Source: Silene latifolia (Eukaryota; Streptophyta; Magnoliopsida; Caryophyllales; Caryophyllaceae). From it: a DNA stretch of 64,000 nt. Positions 1-10,487 of the stretch are shown in pieces (positions within the stretch are counted from its first letter, which is position 1; each line of letters begins with the position of its first letter). The notes beneath the pieces were generated by a model that saw nothing but the letters and a program-made list of their open reading frames with translations, had not been told where the DNA came from and did not search any database. Location: contig NC_133538.1 in NCBI RefSeq assembly GCF_048544455.1, positions 141,543,922 to 141,607,921 of the forward strand. Direction: 5' to 3'. Made by a program: the position numbers and the translations under genes.

Positions 1-748
1 AGGAGGACGGAGGATGAAGGTGGCAGAAGGAGGAGGAAGGGGAGGACGGCGGGATGTGGTGTTTCTAGTGGGATGTGGCGGCAGACGCGGCAAGGAGGAG
101 GAGGAAGGAAGGACAGCGGGAAGGAGGAGGCGGCGAATCTGGAGGGGGCGAGGGGAAGGCCGGTTGTTGTTGGGTTGTTGGCTGTTACTGGTTGTTGTTG
201 CTGGTTGTTGTCGTTGTTGTTGTTGGTTGATGGAGGCTGGTGGTGTTGTTGTTGGTTGTTGCTGGTTGTTGCTGGTTGTTGTTGGATGTTGTCGTTGTTG
301 TTGGTTGATGGAGGTCGGCTGGTGTTGGGTTGCGGGTGGAGGAAGGTGGTGGGGGTAGAAGGAGGAGAGGTGTGGCGGTGGTTGTTGGGTGGTCGCGGGG
401 GGTGGCTGTCGAGTTTGGGAAATGGTGGGCTGGTTTGGTTTTTTTTTTTTTTTTAGCTTGTTTTGAATTGGTTTTTTTTTTAGAGAGGATGAGAGGAAAA
501 TGAGAGATAATGAGTGAATGAGAGAGAAGTGAGAGGGTGAATTATGAGGAAGTGAGAAGGGAGATTAGAATGGTGAAGGAGTTATACAGGATTAGATGAA
601 GTTGTACAAGATTAGGAAGGAAGATTAGGGAGGGAGATTTATGGCCATCCATTGAGATGCAATCTCATCCATCTATTCCCTTCATCCAAAGGCCCTTATA
701 AGGACCTAGGGACTCATATGATATGAGGGCCTTACTAGAACCCTTCTC
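1..748. mobile_element. Probable right part of a (TA)n-bounded TIR-type element
   Basis: No gene is supported; open frames here are low-complexity translations of GGT/GTT-rich DNA. The order is a G-rich block (1-430) with a GTT/GCT trinucleotide stretch at about 166-308, poly-T runs near 440-480, a purine-rich GAGAG/GTGAG block (481-640), and a unique end that stops at the (TA)n tract from 749. The same order (G-rich block, poly-T, GAGAGAGTGAGAG, end with a GGACTCA word, then TA repeats) recurs at 2160-2518. This therefore looks like the right part of a relative whose left end lies outside the window. Classification is inference. Confidence 0.35.
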
Positions 749-761
749 TATATATACATAC

Positions 762-792
<31 letters not shown>

Positions 793-800
793 ATATATAT
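749..800. repeat. (TA)n microsatellite
   Basis: Near-perfect TA dinucleotide tract with a few interruptions (TACATACA). It separates the end of the upstream element from the left inverted repeat starting at 801. Confidence 0.9.
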
Positions 801-859
801 AGAGTCAGGTTCAAATGAGTCCACAAATTTGGTTGAGTCCATAAGTCCTATTCTTAGCC

Positions 860-1610
860 AATCATTTTCTGACTGTAACTTTACTACTTGATAAGTGTAA
901 CTTTAGTCATTTATTACTTTATGAGGATATTTTTTACATTTTAAAGTCATTGTGTATATAAAATTTTGAATTTAGAAATTTGATTTATGTAATTTTAACA
1001 AAAGAATGTAATTTTATTGTTTTACGAATGTAATTTTAGTCATTTAAGTTGTAACTTTAGTTGTAGGGTGGTTTTATATATAAATTTGAATTTATATACT
1101 TTTACGAGGGTAACTTTACCCCTTTAAAGTGTAACTTTAGCCGCTGAAGATGTAACTTTAGTTGTATGATGTTTCTAAGAAAAAATTTAAATTTATAATT
1201 TTTATGAGTGTAACTTTACCCCTTTTTAGTATAACTTAAGTCGTTGAAGCCGTAACTTTAATTCTATGATGTTTCTTAAGTAAATTTATATTTTTAATTT
1301 TTATGGGTGTAACTTTACCTTCTTTTCTAAGTGTAATTCTAGTTGTTGGAGTCGTAATTTTAGTCGTTAGAATCATAATTTTAGTCGTATGGTGGTTTAT
1401 ATATGTAAAAATTTGAATTAATATACATTAATATTGTAACTTTAGTCCTTTCAATTGTAACTTTTGTTTTTCAAGAATGTAACTTTAGCCATGAGTTGTT
1501 AGTTTAGCCAACAAAGCTGTAATTTTATTGTCCTACTAGTGTAACTATAGTCCTTGAATTTGTAACTTTAGTACTTAAATTTGTAACTTTAGTCCCAAAA
1601 ATGTAAATTT
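860..1610. repeat. Degenerate TGTAACTTTAG array
   Basis: About 750 bp in which the words TGTAACTTTAG, GTAATTTTAGTC and TGTAACTTTACC recur dozens of times at irregular short spacing, often followed by a variable TCGTTGAAG or CCTTT segment. The irregular period and drift make this a degenerate array rather than a satellite. It has no coding potential. Confidence 0.75.
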
Positions 1611-1782
1611 ATACTACTAACTTTCTTTCTCAACCACCACCAACATCATCCTATCACCTCCTGCCCCAACCACCTCATCACCACCACCACCTCCAAACCG
1701 CAACAACCAACAACAATCCAAGCCACTTTTTATTTTAGATCTGAAAAAAAAAAAAAATAAATAAAAGATTGACACGGCAGAC

Positions 1783-1830
1783 CCACCACGAACCACAACC
1801 GCCACCACCCCCTTCTCCTTCCCCCACGCG

Positions 1831-1867
<37 letters not shown>

Positions 1868-2019
1868 GAAAAACCCACCACGACCCTAAACCCTAAAACC
1901 CACCACGACACAACCAACAATCACAACCGCCAAAAACCCACCACGACCCTAAACCCTAAAACCAACCACGACACAACCAACAATCACAACTGCCACCACC
2001 ACCCCCTTCTCCTTCCCGC

Positions 2020-2052
<33 letters not shown>

Positions 2053-2095
2053 GAAAAACCCACCACGACCCTAAACCCTAAAACCCACCATCAAC
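1783..2095. repeat. About three tandem copies of a CCCACCACGACC / CCCTAAACCCTAAA unit with poly-A tracts
   Basis: Units share CCCACCACGACCCTAAACCC, then ACACAACCAACAATCACAAC, then a CCACCACCCCCTTCTCC block and a long poly-A run (about 1832-1865, 2021-2051, 2125-2143). Each unit has two plant-type telomere heptamers (CCCTAAA), too few to be an interstitial telomere array. The repeated open frames are translations of this unit and are not genes. Confidence 0.7.
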
Positions 2096-2514
2096 AACCA
2101 ATAACATTTATTTTTTCGGATCGAAAAAAAAAAAAAAAAAAAGAGAAAGGAGAAGGAGATGGGGCGGTGCCGTGAACGAGAGAGAAAGAGAAAGGCGAGG
2201 TGGTGGTGGTGGTGTCGTGAAAGGCGGAGAAGAGGAAGGGGAGTGACGTGGTGGCGACAATTTGGTGGCGGCGTGGGGACCGGTGGTGACGGTTGGTGTG
2301 GAGTCAATTTTTTTTTTTTTTTTTTGGTCAGGATGAAGAGAGAGAGTGAGAGGAGTGATGTGAATGAAAGAGTGAGAAGTGATTAGGGTTTGTGTTCCTT
2401 TTATATCTAGTCCATTTATTTTGTTTTAATCTTGGCCCTTCATTTTGTTTGATCCAATGGCTTGGATGAGGACTCAAGGACTCAACCAAAAGAGTAGGAC
2501 TTACATGATCCTAT

Positions 2515-2518
<4 letters not shown>

Positions 2519-2558
<40 letters not shown>
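2519..2558. repeat. (TA)n microsatellite
   Basis: About 40 bp of pure TA repeats at the right edge of the 801-2518 element. It may also be the 5' start of a Helitron that ends at 4726. Confidence 0.9.
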
Positions 2559-2565
<7 letters not shown>

Positions 2566-4696
2566 TGAAGCTTTTTTCGAGCGATTATAGAGAGTCCATA
2601 TTTTTTGAATAAGCTACTCAATTTTAAAATACAACATTAACTAAAAGTCAGACAATTGAAACTCAGTGGGACTTGAATTGGAAAAAAACAATGATAAGAT
2701 AACTTAAAGATACGAGAATTTGATTGGGATGGAAACACAACAATATGTCGTAGTATATAAGAAGTTACTCACCTGCATCCTTTTTTATTATTGTTGTGTT
2801 TTTACGTATTATGTATTTGCTTGTGTTTTTTTATTTGGTTGTTGTTTACATTATATTTATCATCTTAAATCTAATTGGTTGTTGTTTAATTTGACTTTAG
2901 GTCACCATCCATCAAGGCATCAACTGCGTAGTAGCATAAGCTAAGGTTAGTTCATGTGTTATATTTATGAGTACTATTCTTAAATTTTGGACATATTGAT
3001 CATCTATCGGGAAGTTTCTTTGTTTATATGACCATATGTCAGGGCTAATATAAGTGATTGCATATAATTTTACCATATTTGTATGGAATGGATTCATGTA
3101 ATGGTGAAAGAGCAATTAACCGCCTTACACTCACTCTTTAAATATGGAAGAATGGCCAATGTCCATATTAGAATCATTAGAATAATTGAGATTTGATATC
3201 ATGGAACCTAATTTACGATCAATAAACCTTATTACGAATTTACGAACACCAAGGATTTTAAATAATACGGAGTAAACCTTATTACGAATTTACGGAGCAT
3301 TAAGAATAATGTGCCGAGGCTGAATAGAAACATGATAAGCAATATTTGGTAAGTTAGTGTATTTTTTTTTATAAGGGTAGTTATTGAGTTATTGTTAGTT
3401 TGTACTCTTTGCCTCTTTGGACTATAAATCCAGTTTGTATTCTTTGGAGGAATGTGCCTGTAACAAGTTGACGAGAACGAAATATGATTACATAATCATA
3501 TGTAATTTGTGGAGTATGTTAATGTGAATATGGGTGCAATTTGTGATCTAACAATATTTGCTTATATTTTTCATTTTTTATGAGGATATTTTAATTATAG
3601 TTAAGCAAATGACTACAACAGATAGAGTACTCACTATCTCAATCATTTATTTACTTTTTATACTCCCTCCATTATTTTATATATATGACGTTTTCGTTTT
3701 ACGAGTTAAGTCTATGACTTTCAATTATATAAAAATATACTCTAGAAAAAATTATGAAAATTATATCATTAGATTCGTCATAAAATTTACTTTCAAAAGA
3801 GTATACATTTCATATTATTAACTTGAATGTTTTAAGAGATATTGAAGAGAGAAGTGAATCTCTCAAAATATGAGAATGACATATTTCTAAATAAATGATA
3901 GAATAAAAGATTGTTAAATGTAAACAACACGTATATTAACGGAAATTTTGGTTGCATTAACGAAACTTATACAACTATTTCTAATCATCATACATATTTA
4001 CACAATAATAACGACATGATATCACCTAAGGAATTAACCGTGGATTATTCATTAGGTAATTGAAGACATATAGTACCAAAAAAGCAAATACAGCACTACC
4101 TAGGCTAGACTACTATTACAGATATGAATTATCGTGAGGTACTTCTAATAACATAGATAAAAAAAAGCTTAGTGTTGTATTAGGATTCTAACAAGGATAA
4201 TTTTAATGTATTTTTAATTATGTATAATTGGATCAAATACAACAGAGTTGAAATATGAAAGAGGCTAGAATGTATTTATGTCAACAAAGAGTTTTATAGT
4301 TAATAGGATGTAAAAGCGGATACTTTGATTATGTTTTTATTTGTATAAAGAAGATATTTCTTATTCATCTATTGCTCTTTTTATGTAGTTAGTCAATTAC
4401 ATATTGAATTAAGCAAGTAATAAGTCTGTGTTTTACTCAGGATAGTTTGGGATAGATCAAACGTCATTTTTTGCAAATAGATCATGGTGAATATTACTCA
4501 TAATGTATTAAAATTAGATGATTATTATAATATAACACACAAGAATTTAAATATAGTGATACATTTGCAATTAGTTCATCAGGATATTGTTAATCTCATC
4601 ATAAGTAGAACACCACACGAGAAATAGCATACTATATCAAATATACACACATTTTCCACTTACTACATTATATACGTAATAGAACACTACAAATAG

Positions 4697-4726
4697 GCCC
4701 GTGCATCGCACGGGCATTAAATCTAG
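4697..4726 (+). other. Helitron 3' terminus: hairpin plus CTAG
   Basis: GCCCGTGC pairs with GCACGGGC across a 3-nt loop (4697-4715). CTAG follows after 7 nt, and the next base is T. This is the classic plant Helitron terminator. Almost the same hairpin occurs at 12635-12649 (plus) and 19870-19886 (minus). Confidence 0.8.
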
Positions 4727-5683
4727 TATATATATATATATGAGACTTTTTTCAGACACGGTAAGAGTCTCCAAGATTTTTAAAACACTTTAACTAAAAA
4801 TCTAAAATTATATCCTAAAGAATAAATCAAGAAAAATAAAAGATAATATATCAAGTTTTTGTTACAGTTCAAATATGAAATTGATATATATAATATATAC
4901 CCCGTATTATTAAACATATCCTAAATCAAACTCTACAATTATTGTGTCTATATATATGTATCTTCCGTCTTAGGTCAATTCTCAAAATCATTAGGTTTCC
5001 TTTTCTTATTCTTGTTATTGTTTGCTCATTGTTCCACAAATTTATTGATTCTAGATTAAACCATTTGTTCATTTTTTGCCCATCTTTGTTAAATGTATAC
5101 TCGGTATTAGATTAGAGTTTGATTATATTTTTTATTCAATTTGTTTAAGCTTCTTATAATTCACTAATAGTTAATATTATTTTTGGTTTGACAGGTACAT
5201 AACTTGACATCGGCTGAACTACTCATGTGCTTGGAAAAACAAACGTTCTCCCTGTATAGATCCATGTCCCGCCTTCTTTAGGAATAGGTGTTTCTATATT
5301 TGTGTAGGATGAGGATTGTGTAGATTTGTTTATCTCTATTAGTAAATAATATTGTAAATATTAATCAGATATGAGTACAATATTTATACCGAGTACAACC
5401 TACATGTTTACAATGTGAACATAATACGAAATATAATATTTACAATATTATTTACTAATAATCTCTTTAATTCGTTTTACCAAACATTCCTTCTCTTCCA
5501 AATGTGACACACAGTCACACACCAAAGGCAGCTAAAGACAAGCACTAGCTAGAGTGAAAAATAAGGTTAGTAGTAAGACAAGATTGTTTGATGAAACAAA
5601 ATTTACGTGTAACAGTGTAAGACAAATTTAACACCTAAATTAGTGTAATACTAGCTTAAACTTCACTAGTTCTCCTATGAAAC
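4727..5683. other. AT-rich intergenic stretch, no gene seen
   Basis: No open frame of note and no recognised domain. The first part (about 4741-4812) resembles 2565-2660 (see findings). A perfect 24-bp inverted repeat lies at 5339-5362 / 5435-5458. Confidence 0.6.
5339..5458. repeat. Fold-back with perfect 24-bp arms
   Basis: 5339-5362 (starts TTAGTAAATAAT) is the exact reverse complement of 5435-5458, enclosing a loop of about 72 bp. It could be a small fold-back MITE or a hairpin-forming transcript. No TSD was identified. Confidence 0.7.
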
Positions 5684-5691
5684 GGTCTCGA

Positions 5692-6581
5692 CAGGGGCGG
5701 ACCCAGGGATTTGTTTTTGGTGTAGCAAGATTAGCGTGTTAACAAAAATAGTGGCTAACTAATTGAACGTCATTAACAATGACTAGATTTAAATCGAGCT
5801 CACGCTTTGTTCAAAACTTAAATTCACTCTTAGATTTTGAAATTCGAATCAAGATCGATCAAATATACATTCTTTGTATATTTATTTTTTAAAAGTAATT
5901 TATAATTTAATAACAAATAAATATTTATGTAAATAAAAGAGTAAAAAAGCAATACTTAAAAAAGAGCAAAGGCGAGCATTTCATGTTGAGGATGAATTAG
6001 TGATCGTATTTGAGAAGAGAATGTGCAGTACTATCAAAACAATTTATCTCTCACAATGAATTTGCATCAATTCAATTTCTGACCGACATTTTATTTATAT
6101 AATCACGTGATAACAAGAATGAAAAGTCGAGAAAATATTCCAAAAAATGAAAAATTTAGTCAAAATATTATTTAAAATATTTCGTAAATTGTTCAAATTA
6201 ATTGAAATATTACATGACACTAAAATAAGTAAATATACCGTTTTGGAGAGCGAGAACTGTTAATTTAGGAAATTTGGCTGGCTAATTGATATTAGTGTAC
6301 GGTAGGAAAGGAGATTGATAAAGAAAGATTATTAATTTGGAAACTGAAACGTTTTACAAAACATCAATGAACAATGAAGTAAGTGTATTAAATAGGCTGG
6401 ATTTGGGGATTAAGAAAGACCCACGCATCTTTTGAGTATAAAGACCATAATTACTGTTGAAAGAATTAATTATTGAGTAGTAAATAATTAATTATGGTGT
6501 AGCAAATTGAATTTTTCTCTTACAATTTTTTTCTTTGGTGTAGCATTTGCTACACCAAGCTTATACTTGGGTCCGCCCATG
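5692..6581. mobile_element. Non-autonomous hAT element with perfect 8-bp TSD
   Basis: The left end CAGGGGCGGACCCAGG pairs with the right end CTTGGGTCCGCCCATG. A subterminal TGGTGTAGCA / TGCTACACCA pair extends the inverted repeats. The 8-bp TSD GGTCTCGA is present at 5684-5691 and again at 6582-6589. An 8-bp TSD and a CAGGGGCGGA-type end are hallmarks of plant hAT elements. The 890-bp interior is AT-rich without transposase, so this is a deletion-type or MITE-like copy needing a transposase in trans. The intact TSD suggests it has not moved since insertion. Confidence 0.85.
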
Positions 6582-7078
6582 GGTCTCGAGATAATGCTAT
6601 TGAGACCTCTCACATAAACGGTGGTTAATTATTTAAATATAAGAAACAAATAATGGACAGGAAAAAGTTTTAAGCTTTTAAAAGATTAGAAGCGCAATGC
6701 AAAAAATATTGTGAGAATAGTAATAATAAGGCCATGTTCTTTTGGACTTAAAGTCACTTTCTATAAGTTAAGTTCAGCAAAATTAAGTTAAGTTCAGAAA
6801 AGTTCAGCAAAATTAAGTTAAGTTAAGTTCAGCAAAATTAAGTTCAGAAAAGTTCAGTAAAATTAAGTTCAGCAAAATTAAGTTGAAATGTTGAAAAAAT
6901 TAAGTTGAAAAGTTAGTGAGAATAATAAGTTTCATAATATTGACGAGTTTTAAAAAATAGATACAATTTTCGTTCAAATCCGTTGTATAAACAATCCGAG
7001 ATTAATTATTATTCTATATAAATTTTTCAAAAAAAAAACATTTATTTAAAGCCGAATTCTTACCTATCCCCCGAAGGT

Positions 7079-7459
7079 ATGTTAGAGTATTTTAATTACC
7101 GACATTCGTCATTGAGAATGAAAGTTGAAATGACATTTGGTCAATTGAAAAAAAGGTGGAAGGTGTTGAAAATTATGCCTCAAATGTCACCTAAGGATCA
7201 AATGTCCATTATTGTTTCTAATTTCACACTTCATAATTTTATACGGATGCACACTCATGGGATACCTGTTATACAACATGAGAACGTTCTAGGGACAAAA
7301 GATTTAGACATGTTTGATAAGAAGCGGAAAAAAGCTATGTACAAGGTGCGAAATAACATAGTCAAGAACATTTGGCGAGGCAATGGATTTGACGGGGTGA
7401 GCTCAAATGAAGATGAAGAAAGTGACGAGGAAGATGATAATATGGAACTAGATGATTAG
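7079..7459 (+). pseudogene. PIF/Harbinger DDE transposase, C-terminal remnant
   Basis: The 126-residue open frame begins with FNYRHSSLR and continues VEMTFGQLKKRWKVL and SNFTLHNFIR. These are the conserved C-terminal blocks of plant Harbinger (DDE_Tnp_4) transposases; the E of VEMTFG is the probable last acidic residue of the DDE triad. The blocks with the first two aspartates are absent upstream, so the protein cannot be catalytic. The chosen ATG is simply the first in frame; coding similarity may extend a few codons 5'. The tail is acidic (SNEDEESDEEDD), common in this family. Loss of the N-terminal part fits the internal deletion of the element. Confidence 0.8.
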
Positions 7460-7582
7460 AAAGAAAAAAAAAAGTAATGTGATTTACTTTTTATTTTTAT
7501 GTATTAGGTAATGTGTACGAAAATATTAACTTATATAAATAAAGTATTTTATAATCTTTATTTGTGTTTTTAGTTATATTTC

Positions 7583-7652
7583 TTTATTATTATTATTAAA
7601 TATTATTATTATTTTTTTTTGAAGGGAATTATTATTATTATTATTATTATTA

Positions 7653-7694
<42 letters not shown>

Positions 7695-7700
7695 GTAGTA
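7583..7700. repeat. (ATT)n microsatellite
   Basis: Two runs of ATT repeats interrupted by a poly-T and GAAGGGAATT segment, inside the Harbinger element downstream of the transposase remnant. Confidence 0.9.
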
Positions 7701-7954
7701 TTAAGTGAAATTAAATTAAGTTAATTTAAGTAAGATTATTTTAATTTAGAAAATTTAAACTATTATAAGTTAAGTTCAACAAAGTTCAAATAAAATTCAA
7801 ACAAAATTAAGTTGGAAAAGTTCAAAGAAAATTAAGTTGAGGAAAAATTAAGTTCGGAAAAATTCAGCAAAAATAAGTTAAGTTCAGCAAAATTAAGTTA
7901 AGTTCAGAAAAATTAAGTTAAGTTCAGCAACTTTAAGTCCAAAAGAACAGGGCC

Positions 7955-8626
7955 TAAATAAGGTTGAGAGATAAGAACAAGTAGTATTGGCTTCAAAAGC
8001 TAATACAAATTATGACTTATGAGTAACATTAGTTAAATTGATAATTTCTTAAACTATATATATGTCAGAGTAAATCACGGCTACAACGTCAAAGGTAAAT
8101 CCGTTATAACTACTATACATTGATACTTTATGAAGAGTTTAAAGTCAAAGTCATTAGTTAGTTTACAATAACAAATTTGCCATTTCACACACAAGAACGT
8201 ACATTTTTACCAGATTGGTTAATAATGTTTATCGTCGTACTTTGCCATTGATGACTTGTTGACTTCAGTAGTAAGCTTTTTGTACTGTGTATTTGTGTTT
8301 GGCAATTTGGTGCTACAAATTTAGTCTTTCCGTCTTAATTATTTGTAAGGTGACTGATTGATCCATTACAGATTGTCGACAGATCAAATACAAATATCAA
8401 GTTTATATTCACTTAGAATTGTCTGAGTATTAGGACTCAAACCCAAATAATTTTTCTTTATGGCTCAAGATTACGGGATGACCAATTCTGATACAACTAA
8501 AATTACAATGCATATCACTCTATATTTGAGCTTTGCATCACTATTACATCATTGGATTATTTCTTTTTAGGTGTGTTTTTTTAAACCGTGATATGTGCTT
8601 TCTCATGCATTTTATTATTATTTTAT

Positions 8627-8628
<2 letters not shown>
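7955..8628. other. AT-rich stretch, no gene seen
   Basis: Between the Harbinger element and the next TA tract no coding domain, RNA gene or clear terminal repeat is visible. Confidence 0.5.

Positions 8629-8688
<60 letters not shown>
8629..8688. repeat. (TA)n microsatellite
   Basis: About 60 bp of pure TA repeats immediately left of an inverted terminal repeat that starts at 8689. Confidence 0.95.
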
Positions 8689-8692
<4 letters not shown>

Positions 8693-8794
8693 TTGGATTT
8701 GGTGATATTGGTTCTTATGGTGAGTTGTGAGTTGGGGGAATCTTAGCCACTAGATTATATTAGAGATGAGTGGCCAAGATCAAATCTTACATGT

Positions 8795-9960
8795 CATATA
8801 AAACCATTGTCATTTACTTATTTTCTCTTTTTTCTAATGTTACTTTTTTTTTACTTTAATTTTTTTTCTTTTTTTACCTCGTGTTATTATGTTTTTTTTT
8901 ACCACTTTGATTTTTGTTTTCTCTTATGTTTTTCTTTAATTTACTCATTATGTTACTTTTTTTTCTTTTTCTTTTTGTACCGGATTTTTTTTACTTGAAT
9001 TTTTTTTACTATGATTTTTTTACCTCATGTTATTATGCTATTATTGTGCTTTTTTTACCTGGATTTTTTTATGACTTTGATTTTTTTCTCTTTTTTTTTT
9101 TTACCACATGTTATTGTGCTGTTATTGTTATTCCGCTGTTATTGTGATGTTATTCTGCTATTACTTTGATTTTTTTTACGATTTTGATTTTTTTTTCTCG
9201 TTTTTTTGTCATATGTTATTGTGATGTTATTGTTATTCCGCTGTTATTGTGATGTTATTCTGCTGTTACTGTGAATTTTTTTACGACTTTGATTTTTTTT
9301 TTTTTTTTTTACTACGTTATTGTGTTGTTATTCTACTGTTATTCTGCTGTTATTGTGATGTTATTCCGGTGTCACTTTTTTTTACTACTTTGATTTTTTA
9401 TACTACTTTGATGTTATTGTGATGTTATTCCGGCGCCGCTTTGATTTTTTTTACGTCTTTGATTTTTTTTTCTTTTTTTTTACCACGTGTTATTGTGCTT
9501 TAGTTATTCTCTGTTATTATTAACATTATTGTGATGTTATTCCGGTGTCACTTTTTTTTTTATTACTTTGATTTTTTTACTCTTTTTTTAACCGCATGTT
9601 ATTGTGCTGTTATTCTGGTGTTATTGTGATATTATTCCGGTGCCACTTTGAGTATTTTTTTACGACTTTGATTTTTTTACTCTTTTTTACCACGTGTTAT
9701 TGTGCTGTTATTCTGGTGTTTTTTCGATGTTATTCTGGTGTTATTGTATTGTTACGCCGGTGTTATTGTGTTGTTATGGCGATGTTATTCTACTGTTATT
9801 CTGCTGTTATTGTGATGTTATTCCGTGTCACTTTGATTTTTTTACTCTCTTTTATCACGTGTTATTGTACTATTATTCTGATATTATTGTGATGTTATTT
9901 AGTGTCACTTTGATACTTTTTACTCTATTTTCCCCGTGTTACTATGATGTTATTCTGGTG
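8795..9960. repeat. Degenerate TTATTGTGATGTTATTCCGG array with poly-T spacers
   Basis: TTATTGTGATGTTATTC, TTATTCTGCTGTTATTG and TTATTCCGGTGTCAC recur many times. They alternate with ACTTTGATTTTTTT and TTTTTACCACGTGTTATTGTG blocks. The long open frames across it (such as 9694-10080) are translations of the repeat, not genes. Confidence 0.75.
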
Positions 9961-9968
9961 TTAAGATC

Positions 9969-10039
9969 AGGCTATGTGGGAGTCGAACCCACGTCTATGT
10001 GCAAAATTACACAGTATTCTACCACTGAACTAATAGCCT
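9969..10039 (-). tRNA. tRNA-like sequence, probably a pseudogene
   Basis: On the minus strand the 71-nt sequence has a perfect 7-bp acceptor stem (AGGCTAT / ATAGCCT), a D-arm-like AGTGGTAGAAT (A box) and a perfect 5-bp T stem GTGGG-TTCGACT-CCCAC (B box). The anticodon arm is irregular: TGTG/CACA closes an enlarged T-rich loop, so no anticodon can be assigned safely. It lies inside a transposon next to a degenerate array, which argues for a captured tRNA pseudogene or tRNA-derived sequence rather than a working tRNA. Confidence 0.5.
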
Positions 10040-10487
10040 TCAATTTATCTGACTACTGTACTCTTCAGATGCAAAGGTAAAAGTCGTCAATTTGTGCATT
10101 CGAGCACACCAAATTAAACGAAGAAATTAATGAATCTTAATGCAAGCAAACAGTGAACATATATGATATGAATAAACTAATCACAAATTCACCGTTAAAT
10201 TTATTTGAAGGGACACGATAAGAATTTTCCCGAATCTGCCACTAACTACGGCTTAACTAATACGAGTACCTCATTATGATGCGCGATGTGATAAAGTGGC
10301 TGGCTCTTCTTTGTTGACAGCAGGCCGACAGCGTCATCATGACTTGGGTCTGCATTAACATAGAATCCCACATCCTGTCTACCAGCGTATTTGTTACTTC
10401 ATCACAGAGGTAAGACTACCTACATCATGACTTTACCTTGGATCGGTGCATTGAAACACTAGGGTAATATTGTGTTCAGAATGTTTT

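Larger units (their letters stand above)
801..2518. mobile_element. TIR element set between TA microsatellites (Micron-like architecture)
   Basis: The left end (801-862) and the reverse complement of the right end (2455-2518) align over about 60 bp. Shared words include TTGGTTGAGTCC and AAGTCCTA spaced alike, with roughly 70 percent identity by eye. TA repeats lie immediately outside both ends (749-800 and 2519-2558). The interior has no gene: a degenerate TGTAACTTTAG array, then A-rich, T-rich and GGT-rich simple sequence. Rice Micron elements are known to be embedded in (TA)n; membership of that group is inferred from architecture only. No transposase is present, so it would be non-autonomous. 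Confidence 0.5.
2514..4726 (+). mobile_element. Candidate non-autonomous Helitron
   Basis: The 3' end is strong: a GC hairpin at 4697-4715 followed by a CTAG terminus at 4723-4726 and a flanking T (4727), as Helitrons require. The 5' end is a guess: a TC-starting TA-rich end (TCTTTATATATA) at 2514 preceded by A (2513), which fits insertion between A and T. The interior is AT-rich without Rep/helicase coding sequence, so the copy would be non-autonomous. Small open frames at 2720-2944 and 3558-3821 show no recognisable domain and are not called as genes. Confidence 0.4.
6730..7954 (+). mobile_element. PIF/Harbinger element with transposase remnant
   Basis: The ends are GGCCATGTTCTTTTGGACTT on the left and the reverse complement of GGCCCTGTTCTTTTGGACTT on the right. 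Both are flanked by the 3-bp TSD TAA (6727-6729 and 7955-7957), as usual for PIF/Harbinger. Both subterminal zones (about 6765-6900 and 7740-7935) are dense in AAGTTCAGCAAAATTAAGTT units, probably transposase-binding repeats. The 1.2-kb body retains only the C-terminal part of the DDE transposase (7079-7459), so it is a deleted, non-autonomous copy. An (ATT)n tract lies between the ORF and the right end. Confidence 0.85.

Noticed and set aside
14..456. Two overlapping open frames rich in Gly, Arg, Val, Leu and Cys
   Set aside because: They translate a GGT/GTT-rich repeat in two frames, with no domain and no start context.
1769..2074. Open frame with poly-Lys and His/Pro repeats
   Set aside because: It is the translation of poly-A tracts and the CCACC repeat unit.
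1880..2095. CCCTAAACCCTAAA words as interstitial telomere
   Set aside because: Only two heptamers per unit, repeated because the larger unit is repeated; no heptamer array.
3661..3900. Stowaway-like start TACTCCCTCCATTATTTTATA
   Set aside because: No matching inverted right end or second TA boundary was found; only a remnant at best.
8807..9892. Phe/Leu-rich membrane-like open frames
   Set aside because: They are frames of the poly-T and TTATTGTGATG array.
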